A stretch of DNA of 64,000 nt from Yersinia proxima (GCF_902170785.1 NZ_CABHYG010000016.1:1-64000), one strand, 5' to 3'. Positions 1 through 9,980 are shown, counted from the stretch's first letter. Notes: generated from the letters alone by a model not told the origin. Numbers and translations are program-made.

Positions 1-1
1 A

Positions 2-77
2 TGGTGGGTCGTGCGGGATTCGAACCTGCGACCAATTGATTAAAAGTCAACTGCTCTACCAACTGAGCTAACGACCC
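2..77 (-). tRNA. tRNA-Lys (anticodon UUU), second copy
   Basis: Read on the minus strand this is a complete 76-nt tRNA beginning GGGTCGTTAGCTCAG and ending with an encoded CCA. The anticodon loop is CUUUUAA (anticodon UUU), so it decodes lysine AAA/AAG codons. The acceptor stem GGGTCGT pairs with ACGACCC. It is identical to the copy at 256-331 and lies downstream of cpoB, as the lysT cluster does in E. coli, so it is probably co-transcribed with the first copy. Confidence 0.97.
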
Positions 78-118
78 GCTGTCATGCGGTACTACTTACT
101 CTTTACTGTAAAACATAA

Positions 119-206
119 TGGTGGGTCGTGCGGGATTACTCGTCCTGCGGACTCGCCCTTCGGGTCAACGCTACGCGTTGCTGTCTCGCTTCGCTCGGCT
201 CGAACC
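119..206 (-). pseudogene. tRNA-Lys 3' fragment split in the T loop by a hairpin cluster
   Basis: Positions 119-137 repeat the last 19 nt of the flanking tRNA-Lys genes (T-arm 3' side, acceptor strand, CCA), including the short flank CATAA just beyond the CCA end. Homology then breaks inside the T loop. About 63 nt of foreign sequence (138-200) follows before the next T-arm bases, CGAACC at 201-206. The foreign stretch is a series of tiny hairpins with three-base loops: GTCC-TGC-GGAC, CCC-TTC-GGG, AACGC-TAC-GCGTT and a GCGAAGC-type minihairpin. The D and anticodon arms are absent, so it cannot be a functional tRNA. Confidence 0.75.
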
Positions 207-255
207 TTTACGGTTCTTATTCCTAACGATTTGATACCCTGCTAACTCTTCATAA

Positions 256-331
256 TGGTGGGTCGTGCGGGATTCGAACCTGCGACCAATTGATTAAAAG
301 TCAACTGCTCTACCAACTGAGCTAACGACCC
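256..331 (-). tRNA. tRNA-Lys (anticodon UUU), first copy
   Basis: This 76-nt gene has the same sequence as 2-77: acceptor stem GGGTCGT/ACGACCC, D arm with AGCTCAGTTGGTAGAGC, anticodon TTT, T arm with GGTTCGAATCC, and encoded CCA. It is the copy nearer to cpoB. The roughly 190 nt between them contains only a stem-loop at 478-514, so the tRNAs may depend on their own promoter or on read-through from the tol-pal operon. Confidence 0.97.
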
Positions 332-477
332 ATTATGTCTACTGCGAACTATAATTTCCTGTTGCTTTAACGTTTTACAAGTTGTCTTGGCAACGGCGGC
401 ATATATTACTAATTTCTCTTCACAGTGCAACTTAAATTTCTGTAAAGACGTCTAACTGCTTGTTCTTCGCTCGCCAA

Positions 478-514
478 AGCCCAGAAATTAGTCAATAAGA
501 CCGATTCCTGGGCT
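478..514 (-). terminator. Stem-loop between cpoB and the tRNA-Lys genes
   Basis: The arms AGCCCAG (478-484) and CTGGGCT (508-514) form a 7-bp stem just after the cpoB stop codon. No clear T-run follows on the minus strand, so this may be a weak terminator or an mRNA 3'-end stabiliser rather than a strong Rho-independent terminator. Confidence 0.4.
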
Positions 515-523
515 CGAAAAAGG

Positions 524-1333
524 CTAAAGAGCAGATAAACGTTTCTGTGCCTGTTTAGCAGCATCAGTGTTGGGATATTGCTTGATCACTTGTTGATAAA
601 CCGCCTTCGCTTTGTCGCTTTGGCCTTTATCCTGCATGATCACCCCAACTTTAAACATCGCTTCTGAACTTTTTGGAGACTTTGGATAATTCTTTACTAC
701 AACAGCATAATAATACGCAGCATCGTCTTTCTTACCTTTGTTGTAATACAACTGTCCTAACCAATAATTGGCGTTAGGTTGGTAAGTCGACTTTGGATAC
801 TGTTTCACAAAGCCTTGGAAAGCAGTGATCGCTTGATCGTATTGCTTTTTTTCAAGAGCCAGAGAAACCGCTGCATTATAATCGCTGTTTTCATCACCAG
901 TACTGGCTGCAGGTGCCGCTGTCGCTGCTGCTGCGCCTGCGGCGGCAGTATCAGAACTTCCAGTCGCTGCATTATCTGTCGCAGCGCCAGCAGCCGCAGG
1001 CGTTGAAGTAGACGCCCCCTGACCACCGCTCAGACTATCCATCTGCTGGTAGATCTGTTTTTGCCGCTCAACAATTTGATTGAGCTGATACTGATTTTCT
1101 TGGATCTGACCGCGTAAACTATCTACATCGCGTTGCGAATCTGACAGTTGTTGCTGAAGTTGAGTTAATAGTTGGCTGTGAGCGTTGGAAATACGCTCAA
1201 GTTGAGTGACTCGATCTTCTACCGAGCCGGAGCCGACATTACTGATTGGCGCTTGGGCAGTAGCGGCCCATGGGACCGCTACGCCAACCAGTAACGACAG
1301 ACCCACTAAGTGACGTCTGAAGTTACTGTTCAT
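524..1333 (-). CDS. cpoB: Cell division coordinator CpoB (YbgF), periplasmic TPR protein
   Basis: This 269-residue periplasmic protein is the last gene of the tol-pal operon. CpoB links outer-membrane constriction by Tol-Pal to septal peptidoglycan synthesis by PBP1B. Residues 1-27 are a signal peptide ending ATAQA. Residues about 35-100 are Gln-rich heptads typical of the trimeric coiled coil. An Ala/Thr/Ser-rich linker covers about 105-145, and TPR repeats fill about 150-265. The start lies 9 bp past the pal stop, which fits co-transcription. Order and length match the E. coli family. Confidence 0.95.
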   Translation of the reverse strand: MNSNFRRHLVGLSLLVGVAVPWAATAQAPISNVGSGSVEDRVTQLERISNAHSQLLTQLQQQLSDSQRDVDSLRGQIQENQYQLNQIVERQKQIYQQMDSLSGGQGASTSTPAAAGAATDNAATGSSDTAAAGAAAATAAPAASTGDENSDYNAAVSLALEKKQYDQAITAFQGFVKQYPKSTYQPNANYWLGQLYYNKGKKDDAAYYYAVVVKNYPKSPKSSEAMFKVGVIMQDKGQSDKAKAVYQQVIKQYPNTDAAKQAQKRLSAL

Positions 1334-1342
1334 GCGATTCTC

Positions 1343-1849
1343 TTAGTAAACCAGAACTGCACGACGGTTTTTAGCAAATGCGGCTTCGTCATGGCCCAGT
1401 ACTGCTGGTTTTTCTTTACCGTAAGAAACGATAGAGATTTGGTCAGCAGAAACGCCTTTACCTTGCAGATACATTTTCACTGCATTTGCACGACGCTCGC
1501 CCAACGCGATGTTGTATTCTGGCGTACCGCGTTCATCCGCGTGGCCTTCAACAACAACTTTGTAAGATGGGTTGCTACGCAGGAATGCAGCATGTGCATC
1601 CAGCATTTGAGCGAAGTCAGAACCGATATCGTATTTATCGAAACCGAAGTAAACGATATTGTTCTTTTGCAGTTCTTGCATCTGAAGACGCGCTTGCTCT
1701 TCGGAAGACAGGTTGCTGCCGTTTTCTGTACCAGTGCCAGCGCCCATGCCAGATTGGTCATTATTTGCGCTTTTGTTGGAACTACAAGCTGCTACAGCCA
1801 GAACTGGCAAAGCCAACATTAGCCCTTTTAGCACTTTGTTCAGTTGCAT
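1343..1849 (-). CDS. pal: Peptidoglycan-associated lipoprotein Pal
   Basis: This is a 168-residue outer-membrane lipoprotein that tethers the outer membrane to peptidoglycan and binds TolB and TolA during division. A signal peptide ends in a lipobox with Cys22 (VAAC), followed by Ser-Ser, which allows outer-membrane sorting. The OmpA-like domain spans about 60-168 and contains the diaminopimelate-binding segment [14 protein letters not shown]. It lies 50 bp downstream of tolB. The opposite strand carries long open frames here that are shadows of this gene. Confidence 0.97.
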   Translation of the reverse strand: MQLNKVLKGLMLALPVLAVAACSSNKSANNDQSGMGAGTGTENGSNLSSEEQARLQMQELQKNNIVYFGFDKYDIGSDFAQMLDAHAAFLRSNPSYKVVVEGHADERGTPEYNIALGERRANAVKMYLQGKGVSADQISIVSYGKEKPAVLGHDEAAFAKNRRAVLVY

Positions 1850-1899
1850 CTCTTTGATCCTTTTTTATAGTTTGCCATACATACGTATTTACACATGCA

Positions 1900-3192
1900 T
1901 CACAGATACGGCGACCAGGCAGGAAATTTGACCTGTCCATCAGTTGCCGGAAGACGCGCTTTGAAACGCCCATCAGTCGAGACCAGCTGTAACACGGCTC
2001 CCAGCCCTTGTGTCGAGCTATAGATAACCATGGTGCCGTTAGGCGCGATACTAGGCGTTTCATCCAGGAACGTGTCCGTTAACACTTGAACGGCTCCCGT
2101 TACCAGATCCTGTTTGGCGATGTGTTGTGCCCCACCATTGGAACTAACCAATACCAGGAATTTACCATCAGGACTCACATCTGCGTTCTGGTTCTGAGAA
2201 CCTTCCCACGTGATTCGCTGTGGTGCACCGCCATTAATATTCACTTTATACACTTGTGGACGACCGCCCTGATCCGAGGTATAGGCCAGATTCTGGCTAT
2301 CCGGGAACCAGCTTGGTTCAGTGTTATTGCTACGGCCATCAGTCACCTGGCTAATTTGGCCAGAACCTAAATCCATAACATACAAGTTTAAGCTACCGCT
2401 TTTAGACAAAGCGAAAGCCAGTTTTGTGCCGTCTGGTGAGAAGGCTGGTGCGCCGTTATGACGTGGGAATGAAGCCACTTGTCTGATTGCACCATTTGCC
2501 AGCGTCTGAATAACCAATGCTGATTTGCCACTCTCAAAAGTAACATAAGCAATTTTGCTACCATCTGGAGACCAGGCTGGTGACATCAAAGGTTCAGGAG
2601 AACGGTGAACTACAAACTGGTTGTAACCATCGTAATCAGAAACCCGTAATTCGTGTGGGAATTTACCGCCGTTGGTTTGCACAACATAAGCAATACGGGT
2701 ACGGAAAGCCCCTTTAATCCCAGTCAGTTTTTCAAATACTTCGTCACTGGCAGTATGCGCGGCATAACGTAACCACTGTTTGGTCACTTTATACTGATTT
2801 TGCGCCAAAACACTACCCGCTGCACCAGAAGTATCCACTAACTGGTAAGAAACCACATAGCTGCCATCAGCACCCGGCTGAACTTGCCCCACCACCACGG
2901 CATCAATACCGAGCGCAGTCCAGGCCGCAGGGGTGACTTCAGCTGCTGTAGAAGGTTGTTGTGGCATACGCGCCGCATCAATTGGGTTAAATTTGCCACT
3001 ATTGCGCAAATCCGCACCAACGATCGCACCGATCTCTTCCGGTGGTGTACCTGGCCCCATCCATTTGAATGGAACAACGCCAATTGGACGAGCAGAGTCT
3101 ACCCCTTGGGTAATCTCAATTCGAACTTCTGCGTGTAAAACAGAAGCCCATAATACTAAAAAGCCTAGCGCAACTCGAAATGCCTGCTTCAT
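1900..3192 (-). CDS. tolB: Tol-Pal system beta-propeller protein TolB
   Basis: This 430-residue periplasmic protein is the hub of the Tol-Pal system. It binds Pal at the outer membrane and TolA from the inner membrane. Residues 1-21 are a cleavable signal peptide (ending VLHA). Residues about 22-160 form the N-terminal alpha/beta domain. The rest is a six-bladed beta-propeller with repeated [10 protein letters not shown] / [10 protein letters not shown] / [10 protein letters not shown] blades. Length and motif spacing match E. coli TolB. The gap from tolA is about 120 bp and shows no terminator. Confidence 0.97.
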   Translation of the reverse strand: MKQAFRVALGFLVLWASVLHAEVRIEITQGVDSARPIGVVPFKWMGPGTPPEEIGAIVGADLRNSGKFNPIDAARMPQQPSTAAEVTPAAWTALGIDAVVVGQVQPGADGSYVVSYQLVDTSGAAGSVLAQNQYKVTKQWLRYAAHTASDEVFEKLTGIKGAFRTRIAYVVQTNGGKFPHELRVSDYDGYNQFVVHRSPEPLMSPAWSPDGSKIAYVTFESGKSALVIQTLANGAIRQVASFPRHNGAPAFSPDGTKLAFALSKSGSLNLYVMDLGSGQISQVTDGRSNNTEPSWFPDSQNLAYTSDQGGRPQVYKVNINGGAPQRITWEGSQNQNADVSPDGKFLVLVSSNGGAQHIAKQDLVTGAVQVLTDTFLDETPSIAPNGTMVIYSSTQGLGAVLQLVSTDGRFKARLPATDGQVKFPAWSPYL

Positions 3193-3311
3193 CTTATCTC
3201 CCTTATCCGAGCGGGATGCCCGCGATAATTAGCAGAATTTTAACAAACCAACGCAAACAAAACTACATAATCCAGGGTTGATTAACAGAATTATACCCTG
3301 TCAATCAAACC

Positions 3312-4472
3312 TTATTGAGGCTTAAATACAAGCGGAGCATTCTTAAACACCTCATACACGTCCTGACTTGGCGGTTTAGGTATTTTAGCGAGCTTCGCCG
3401 CAGCGATAGCCGCCTGGCACAGTGCCGGATCGCCCCCTTCCTGTGTAACATCAATTAATAGACCATCTGGTGCCAGTTTAATTCGCAGATTACAGGTACG
3501 ACCTTTGTAAAGATCAGCATCGTAAAATTTACTTTGGATTGCAGCAGTGACCTGGCCTAGATAGCCGCTAATATCACCTGCTGACGCCCCACTCTTCTTA
3601 CCACCACCTTTACCGGCAGCAGCAGCGCCTGCACCGGAACCACTTTTCGGTGCATTCTTGGAATTAGCCAGGCCACCAAATAAATCATCGACATCTGTTG
3701 CTGCAGAGGCTTCTGCAGCAGCCTTCTTCTTGGCCTCAGCGGCAGCGGCTTTTTTAGCATCCGCAGCAGCTTTCTTCTCAGCATCAGCTGCTGCTTTCTT
3801 TTCAGCGGCGGCTGTTGCAGCCTTTTCGGCAGCATCTGCGGCTTTCTTCGCATCTGCATCAGCTTGTTTCTTCGCAGCAGCGGCTACAGCGGCCTCTTTT
3901 TTGGCCTCGGCTTCAGCTTTTTTCTGTGCTTCTGCCTGTGCTTTCACCAACTTATCCGCTTCTGCTTTAGCTTGCGCTGCAGCGGCCTCGGCCTGCTTTT
4001 GCTCTTCTTTCGCTTTTGCAGCGGCGGCAGCGGCAGCTTTCTGTTGCTCAGCGGCTTCTTTCTGCTGTTCAGCTGCTTGTTTTTTCTGTTCTTCAGCCGC
4101 CTGCTTCGCATCTTCCTGTGCTTGCAGACGCTCTTTTTCCAATTCTTTCAGGCGTTGTTGTTCTGCTGCCTGCTTTTGCTGTAATTCTTCAGCTTGCTGT
4201 TCAGCTTTCTTCTGGCGTTGCTGCTCCGCGCGTTTAGCGTCCGTCTGCTGCTGTTGCTGACGGTTATATTGCTCTGTCACTGCGCCCGGATCGACCATAA
4301 CGGCGTCAATAACTTCACCACCAGCACCGCCACCGCCCATTTCAGTCGTCTGCGTCAGAGAGCCCCAAATCAACAGGGCAATCAATACGATGTGCAGAAC
4401 CACCGACACTATAACAGCGCGATTCAGCTTATCATTTTGTTCGGTTGCCTTACCCACGCTCGATTTCCACAC
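3312..4472 (-). CDS. tolA: Tol-Pal inner-membrane anchor TolA
   Basis: TolA (386 residues) spans the periplasm and transmits proton-motive force from TolQR to TolB-Pal. One N-terminal transmembrane helix (about 19-39, containing the SxxxH face SVVLH) is followed by a very long Ala/Lys/Glu/Gln helix (about 50-260). The globular C-terminal domain (about 300-386) has the two family cysteines (GRTCNLR and DPALCQ). It is somewhat shorter than E. coli TolA (421), as expected because the repetitive helix varies in length. The repeat composition causes a large Ala-rich shadow frame on the plus strand. Confidence 0.96.
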   Translation of the reverse strand: MWKSSVGKATEQNDKLNRAVIVSVVLHIVLIALLIWGSLTQTTEMGGGGAGGEVIDAVMVDPGAVTEQYNRQQQQQTDAKRAEQQRQKKAEQQAEELQQKQAAEQQRLKELEKERLQAQEDAKQAAEEQKKQAAEQQKEAAEQQKAAAAAAAKAKEEQKQAEAAAAQAKAEADKLVKAQAEAQKKAEAEAKKEAAVAAAAKKQADADAKKAADAAEKAATAAAEKKAAADAEKKAAADAKKAAAAEAKKKAAAEASAATDVDDLFGGLANSKNAPKSGSGAGAAAAGKGGGKKSGASAGDISGYLGQVTAAIQSKFYDADLYKGRTCNLRIKLAPDGLLIDVTQEGGDPALCQAAIAAAKLAKIPKPPSQDVYEVFKNAPLVFKPQ

Positions 4473-4568
4473 TCGATGTCCGCGATCTATTACTAAAAAA
4501 CGGAACTGCCAAAAACAGGGTATCTACTGGTTGGACTAATTATCAATCCAACCAATATCAACGCAAAT

Positions 4569-4997
4569 TTATATCGGTTGAGTCATTAAGCCCACCGATG
4601 TCACTCCAGCCTGATGCAGCATATTGAGGGCCTTGATGATTTCATCATAAGGAACCTCTTTCGCGCCGCCGATCAGAAATACAGTTTTCGGATTCGATTT
4701 CAACCTTGCCTGAGCCTCTGCCACCACTTGTTCTGAAGGCAGTTGCTCCATCCGATTATGGTCAATAACCAACGAATATTGACCGACGCCGGATACTTCG
4801 ACAATCACCGGAGGATTATCATCGCTGGAGACCGTTTTGGAATCCGTCGCATCAGGTAAGTCCACCTCAACGCTTTGCGTGATAATCGGTGCCGTCGCCA
4901 TAAAGATCAGCAATAGCACCAGCAGCACATCAAGCAAGGGAACAATATTAATTTCAGACTTAAGCTCGCGCCGTTTACGACCACGTACTCGCGCCAT
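4569..4997 (-). CDS. tolR: Tol-Pal proton channel subunit TolR
   Basis: TolR (142 residues) is the ExbD-like subunit of the TolQR motor. It has a short basic cytoplasmic tail (RGRKRRELKSEIN) and one transmembrane helix at about 20-42. That helix carries the essential aspartate (PLLDVLL), which relays protons with TolQ. The periplasmic domain follows. It starts 12 bp after the tolQ stop and is followed by tolA, the standard tolQRA arrangement. Confidence 0.97.
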   Translation of the reverse strand: MARVRGRKRRELKSEINIVPLLDVLLVLLLIFMATAPIITQSVEVDLPDATDSKTVSSDDNPPVIVEVSGVGQYSLVIDHNRMEQLPSEQVVAEAQARLKSNPKTVFLIGGAKEVPYDEIIKALNMLHQAGVTSVGLMTQPI

Positions 4998-5009
4998 ACA
5001 ACCCCCTAC

Positions 5010-6097
<1,088 letters not shown>

Positions 6098-6186
6098 TCT
6101 ACTTCCCAGTAATGCAGTTAACGGACACACTATACTGAAGAGCGTTAAGCATTGGAATCACTTGCGAGAATAGAACGAAAATAATT

Positions 6187-6204
6187 ATGGGCCAGGCGGC
6201 CCAT
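6187..6204 (-). terminator. Palindromic hairpin between ybgE and ybgC
   Basis: The sequence ATGGGCC-AGGC-GGCCCAT makes a perfect 7-bp stem. On the minus strand it is followed by AATTATTTTC, a weakly T-rich tail. It sits between the end of ybgE and the ybgC promoter region, so it is a plausible terminator or attenuator of the cyd operon. Confidence 0.5.
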
Positions 6205-6244
6205 AAGGAGAGATTGTGTTCAGATTAGGCGAAACGTGACCAGA

Positions 6245-6544
6245 TTAGACAAAAAAGTAGAATAATCCCGCGCCCAAGATCACAATTGCTGGAAGTGGTG
6301 AGAAAAAAGCACGCAACCACATCCGTTTTGGACGAAAACCTACGCCATGAATCACACCGGTACACACAGCCCACACAATAAAGACCTCTTGCCAGACTTC
6401 AAGTGAGCTGGTCGCCGCCGCAAAACGCGAAGGGTCCCAGAACACACAGAAAGCCACAGCAAATGCGAGCACCAGTGAAAGGGCCCGTAACGGGCCCTTA
6501 TCCATTAGATCGTATAGCTTATCGGACAACATCGTCTTTGCCAT
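6245..6544 (-). CDS. ybgE: Cyd operon protein YbgE
   Basis: This 99-residue inner-membrane protein has three predicted membrane segments and is encoded at the end of the cytochrome bd operon. Its exact role is not established. The start is the ATG at 6544 (MAKTMLSDKLYDLMDKGPLRAL), which aligns with E. coli YbgE (MDKRPLRALSF, FWDPSRFAA, GVIHGVGFRP). The open frame extends upstream to 6610, but those 22 residues are read within cydX in another frame and are rejected. The gene overlaps cydX by 26 bp. Confidence 0.93.
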   Translation of the reverse strand: MAKTMLSDKLYDLMDKGPLRALSLVLAFAVAFCVFWDPSRFAAATSSLEVWQEVFIVWAVCTGVIHGVGFRPKRMWLRAFFSPLPAIVILGAGLFYFFV

Positions 6545-6656
6545 TATTAGCGGCTTTCGCTGCTGCATTGGCCTCACTCTGCTCCAACGCCAGAGCAGTA
6601 ATGATACCAAAGGAGCAGGCCAGAAGTGTCCCTAGAATCCAGGCAAAATACCACAT
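6519..6656 (-). CDS. cydX: Cytochrome bd-I small subunit CydX
   Basis: This 45-residue single-pass membrane protein stabilises the haems of the cytochrome bd oxidase. The product begins MWYFAWILGTLLACSFG, nearly identical to E. coli CydX. Its C-terminal tail (ending NNGKDDVVR) is longer than the 37-residue E. coli form. It lies 12 bp downstream of cydB and overlaps the start of ybgE. Confidence 0.96.
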   Translation of the reverse strand: MWYFAWILGTLLACSFGIITALALEQSEANAAAKAANNGKDDVVR

Positions 6657-6668
6657 GCTTTATGCTCC

Positions 6669-7808
6669 TTAGTACAGTGAATGCTTGTTGTTTTCGATAA
6701 AGTCTTTATCAATACGTCCGAACATCTTGTAGTAACACCAACTGGTGTAAATCAAGATGATAGGAACAAAAATTATCGCAACAACAGTCATCACTTTCAG
6801 CGTTAACAGGCTGGATGTCGCATCCCACATTGTCAGGCTGACATTTGGCACTGTGCTTGACGGCATGACGAATGGGAACATCGTTACCCCAGCAGTCAGG
6901 ATCACACAGGCAATAGTCAGTGATGAGAATACGAAGGCCCAAGCCCCTTTTTCAAAGCGCGACAACAAGATGGTGAACAATGGCAGAATCACACCAAGTG
7001 CTGGCAGCGCCCACAGGCTTGGATACTTGTTGAAGTTAATCAACCATGCACCTGCCTGATGAGCAACTTCTTTGCGCATCGGGTTAGATTCAGCTGCTGT
7101 ATCCAATACTGAAGTCACAACAAAACCATCAATACCTTTAACTAACCAGATACCGGCCAGCAGGAAGGCAACGCCCATTACCAAAGCAGAAATCTGCGCG
7201 GCAGCACGGGCTCGTAGGTGTAACTCACCCCGGGTACGCATTTGTAAGTAAGTCGCACCCTGAGTCACCAGCATGGTTAAGCTGACCACACCCGCCAGTA
7301 AGCCAAACGGGTTCAGCAACTGGAAGAAGTTACCGGTGTAGAACAGACGCATATAGCTGTCCATATGGAACGGCACACCTTGCAACAAGTTGCCGAACGC
7401 CACACCGAACACTACCGCAGGCACGAAGCTGCCGACAAAAATGCCCCAGTCCCACATGTTGCGCCAGCGGTTGTTCTCCAGCTTAGAACGGTAATCGAAA
7501 CCGACTGGGCGGAAGAATAACGCAGCCAACACCAGAATCATCGCAATATAGAAGCCGGAGAATGCCGCTGCATACACCATTGGCCAGGCAGCAAACAGCG
7601 CCCCACCCGCAGTTATCAGCCAAACCTGATTACCATCCCAGTGGGGGGCAATCGAGTTAATCATAATACGACGTTCTGTATCATTCTTACCGATGATACG
7701 CAGCAGGATACCGACACCCATATCGAAACCATCGGTGACTGCGAAACCAATCAGTAGCACACCGATCAGCAGCCACCAGATAAATCGTAATACTTCATAA
7801 TCAAACAT
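6669..7808 (-). CDS. cydB: Cytochrome bd-I ubiquinol oxidase subunit II
   Basis: CydB (379 residues) is the second large subunit of the bd-type quinol oxidase, a multi-pass inner-membrane protein that works at low oxygen. The N-terminus (MFDYEVLRFIWWLLIGVLL) and the TDGFDMGVG motif are family signatures. The length equals that of E. coli CydB. The gene follows cydA by 14 bp and precedes cydX, giving the complete cydABX order. Confidence 0.98.
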   Translation of the reverse strand: MFDYEVLRFIWWLLIGVLLIGFAVTDGFDMGVGILLRIIGKNDTERRIMINSIAPHWDGNQVWLITAGGALFAAWPMVYAAAFSGFYIAMILVLAALFFRPVGFDYRSKLENNRWRNMWDWGIFVGSFVPAVVFGVAFGNLLQGVPFHMDSYMRLFYTGNFFQLLNPFGLLAGVVSLTMLVTQGATYLQMRTRGELHLRARAAAQISALVMGVAFLLAGIWLVKGIDGFVVTSVLDTAAESNPMRKEVAHQAGAWLINFNKYPSLWALPALGVILPLFTILLSRFEKGAWAFVFSSLTIACVILTAGVTMFPFVMPSSTVPNVSLTMWDATSSLLTLKVMTVVAIIFVPIILIYTSWCYYKMFGRIDKDFIENNKHSLY

Positions 7809-7822
7809 AAGTGGACTCCTGT

Positions 7823-9391
7823 TTACCGTGCTTCCTGCACTGGGGCAGTCGGCTGTTCAAAATGATAGCGGCCAGTTTTCAGGCTGCTAGGCCCAAGGCG
7901 CGCGAATTTGAACATCAGGTACATTTCTGCCACCAGGAACAGCGTGTACAAACCACAAATCAACCCCATGGAGAATAGAATATCCCCAGCAGTAACCGAT
8001 GAGTTTGCAATTGCTGTCGGTAGCACTTCACCGATGGCCCATGGTTGGCGGCCATACTCTGCCACAAACCAACCTGCTTCCACTGCAATCCACGGTAATG
8101 GAATACCGAACAGGGCTGCGCGTAATAGCCATTTCTTCTGACCAATCCGACCACGAACCACGTTATAGAACGACAGGCCGATGATCAGTAACATCAGGAA
8201 GCCACAAGCCACCATGATGCGGAAGGCAAAATACAGCGGCAGAACACGTGGAATAGAGTCTTTGGCGGCTAACTGAATTTGTTCTTCAGTAGCATCCGTT
8301 ACGTTTTGCGTATAACGCTTCAGCAACAGACCGTAGCCCAAATCTTGCTTAGTCTTACTGAATGCTTCACGCACGGCGGGATCAGTATTACCTGAACGTA
8401 ATTTTTCCAGCAGACTGTAAGCCTGGATACCATTACGGATACGGACTTCGTGCTGAGACATCAAGTCACGCAAGCCGATAACAGGTGTATCCAGTGAACG
8501 CGTCGCAATTATTCCCAAAGCGAATGGAATCTGAACCGCAAACCGGTTCTCCATGGTTTCCTGATTTGGGATGGCAAACAGTGTAAATGCTGCTGGAGGT
8601 GGCTGAGTTTCCCATTCGGCTTCAATTGCAGCCAGTTTGGTTTTCTGTACGTCACCCATTTCATAACCGGATTCATCACCCAGCACGATAACAGACAAGA
8701 CGGCAGCCAAACCAAAACTTGCAGCAATAGCAAAGGAACGTTTGGCGAACGGAATATCACGGCCTTTCAACAGGTAGTAAGAACTGATACCCAGAACAAA
8801 CATCGCACCGGTGACATAACCTGCTGCAACAGTGTGAACAAATTTCACCTGAGCTACCGGGTTTAGCACCAATTCTGAGAAGCTCAGCATTTCCATACGC
8901 ATGGTTTCAAAGTTGAAGTCAGATGCAATCGGGTTTTGCATCCAACCATTCGCAACCAAGATCCATAGCGCTGAGAAGTTAGAGCCTAATGCCACCAGCC
9001 AGGTTACGGCCAAATGCTGGTGTTTACTCAGACGATCCCAACCAAAGAAGAAGAGACCAACGAAGGTAGATTCTAAGAAGAACGCCATTAAACCTTCGAT
9101 TGCCAGAGGGGCACCGAAGATGTCACCGACGTAATGAGAGAAATATGACCAGTTAGTCCCGAATTGGAACTCCATAGTCAGACCAGTGGCAACACCCAGG
9201 GCAAAGTTAATCGCGAATAACTTACCCCAGAACTTGGTCATATCTTTATAGATTTGTTTGCCAGACAGCACATAAACCGATTCCATAATTGCCAACATAA
9301 ACGCCATACCCAGCGTTAGTGGGACAAATAAGAAATGGTACATTGCCGTTAAGGCAAACTGTAACCGTGACAGTTCGACAATATCAAACAT
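7823..9391 (-). CDS. cydA: Cytochrome bd-I ubiquinol oxidase subunit I
   Basis: CydA (522 residues) carries the haems b558, b595 and d and oxidises ubiquinol while reducing oxygen to water. His19, a haem ligand, is visible in TAMYHFLF. The second His ligand sits in [11 protein letters not shown] and the Met ligand region in VACGFLMLL. The GRQPW signature ([16 protein letters not shown]) is present, and the periplasmic Q-loop ([13 protein letters not shown]) is intact. Transcription should start in the 9.4-9.8 kb regulatory region with FNR-like and ArcA-like sites. Confidence 0.98.
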   Translation of the reverse strand: MFDIVELSRLQFALTAMYHFLFVPLTLGMAFMLAIMESVYVLSGKQIYKDMTKFWGKLFAINFALGVATGLTMEFQFGTNWSYFSHYVGDIFGAPLAIEGLMAFFLESTFVGLFFFGWDRLSKHQHLAVTWLVALGSNFSALWILVANGWMQNPIASDFNFETMRMEMLSFSELVLNPVAQVKFVHTVAAGYVTGAMFVLGISSYYLLKGRDIPFAKRSFAIAASFGLAAVLSVIVLGDESGYEMGDVQKTKLAAIEAEWETQPPPAAFTLFAIPNQETMENRFAVQIPFALGIIATRSLDTPVIGLRDLMSQHEVRIRNGIQAYSLLEKLRSGNTDPAVREAFSKTKQDLGYGLLLKRYTQNVTDATEEQIQLAAKDSIPRVLPLYFAFRIMVACGFLMLLIIGLSFYNVVRGRIGQKKWLLRAALFGIPLPWIAVEAGWFVAEYGRQPWAIGEVLPTAIANSSVTAGDILFSMGLICGLYTLFLVAEMYLMFKFARLGPSSLKTGRYHFEQPTAPVQEAR

Positions 9392-9641
9392 CTTGACTCC
9401 TTGCTCCTCGCAGGAAGACTCCGACTTGCGGCAACTTGACCTCCGCTATATTGGAAGTTTAGTAATTACCCGCAGTGAATGCCCAAAAAAACACAACAAA
9501 AATAACAATATCAACTACCCAGTATTACACCGCGGTAATAGTACGCTTCTAATCCCACACAATAAATAGGATTTTACGTGACCCAGCTTCGAGTTCTGGA
9601 TACAGGTCAATAAATAGGCCGTTCGCCCATCATGCCGTAAT

Positions 9642-9706
9642 TTGATCCAGAACAATTTAAGCCCATATGAACATTATTGCCATATTGAAAAGTTGATTTA
9701 GAACAA
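9642..9706 (-). promoter_or_regulatory. Two FNR-like dyads upstream of cydA
   Basis: TTGAT-CCAG-AACAA (9642-9655) and TTGAT-TTAG-AACAA (9693-9706) each match the FNR consensus TTGAT-N4-ATCAA with one changed base. Their centres are 51 bp apart. The E. coli cydA promoter also carries two FNR sites about 52 bp apart, where FNR represses under full anaerobiosis. Confidence 0.7.
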
Positions 9707-9720
9707 TTAATTCTTTTCCA

Positions 9721-9776
9721 TGTTAATTAAAAGTTTGATTGTTTTTATATAATCCATTGCTGTTAATAAAATGTAA
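9721..9776 (-). promoter_or_regulatory. ArcA-like direct-repeat sites upstream of cydA
   Basis: GTTAATTAAAAGTTT (9722-9736) and GTTAATAAAATGTAA (9762-9776) resemble the ArcA-P box GTTAATTAAATGTTA. They lie just upstream of the FNR-like sites relative to cydA. This agrees with the known activation of cydAB by ArcA at low oxygen. Confidence 0.65.
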
Positions 9777-9851
9777 TTTTATCGTTTAGCTAATGCTTTA
9801 TTACATCGTTATTATGCGATCCAGGTTAACGTTTAAATTTATTATTTTCAG

Positions 9852-9867
9852 AGTGAGTTAAATCACA
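9852..9867 (+). promoter_or_regulatory. CRP-like site upstream of the 5'-nucleotidase gene
   Basis: AGTGA-GTTAAA-TCACA differs from the CRP consensus TGTGA-N6-TCACA at one position. It is centred about 121 bp before the ATG at 9981, suitable for class I or II activation depending on the unmapped start site. Confidence 0.6.
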
Positions 9868-9980
9868 TTTCCAAGTTTTATATCAATATAGTAGTTCATC
9901 CTGAGGGAAGCGTTCGCAAGTGTTGCCATTTTGTTGCATGATGAAGTGCTATGACATTATAAAAGATTGAATACTCTACA

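Larger units (their letters stand above)
9392..9980. promoter_or_regulatory. Divergent intergenic region cydA / 5'-nucleotidase
   Basis: This AT-rich stretch of nearly 590 bp separates two divergent genes and holds no convincing coding frame. Candidate regulatory sites are listed separately: two FNR-like dyads and two ArcA-like direct repeats upstream of cydA, and a CRP-like dyad upstream of the plus-strand nucleotidase gene. The part from 9410 to 9560 is probably the cydA 5' leader. Confidence 0.6.

Noticed and set aside
242-430. 62-residue minus-strand open frame
   Set aside because: It runs through a complete tRNA-Lys gene and has no protein likeness or ribosome site.
1310-1822. 170-residue plus-strand frame opposite pal
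   Set aside because: It is antisense to a conserved gene and has no recognisable domain or start site.
3658-4260. 200-residue Ala/Ser/Cys-rich plus-strand frame
   Set aside because: It is the antisense shadow of the repetitive Ala/Lys/Glu helix of tolA.
6545-6610. Upstream extension of ybgE (22 residues)
   Set aside because: It overlaps cydX in another frame, and the homologue starts at the ATG at 6544.
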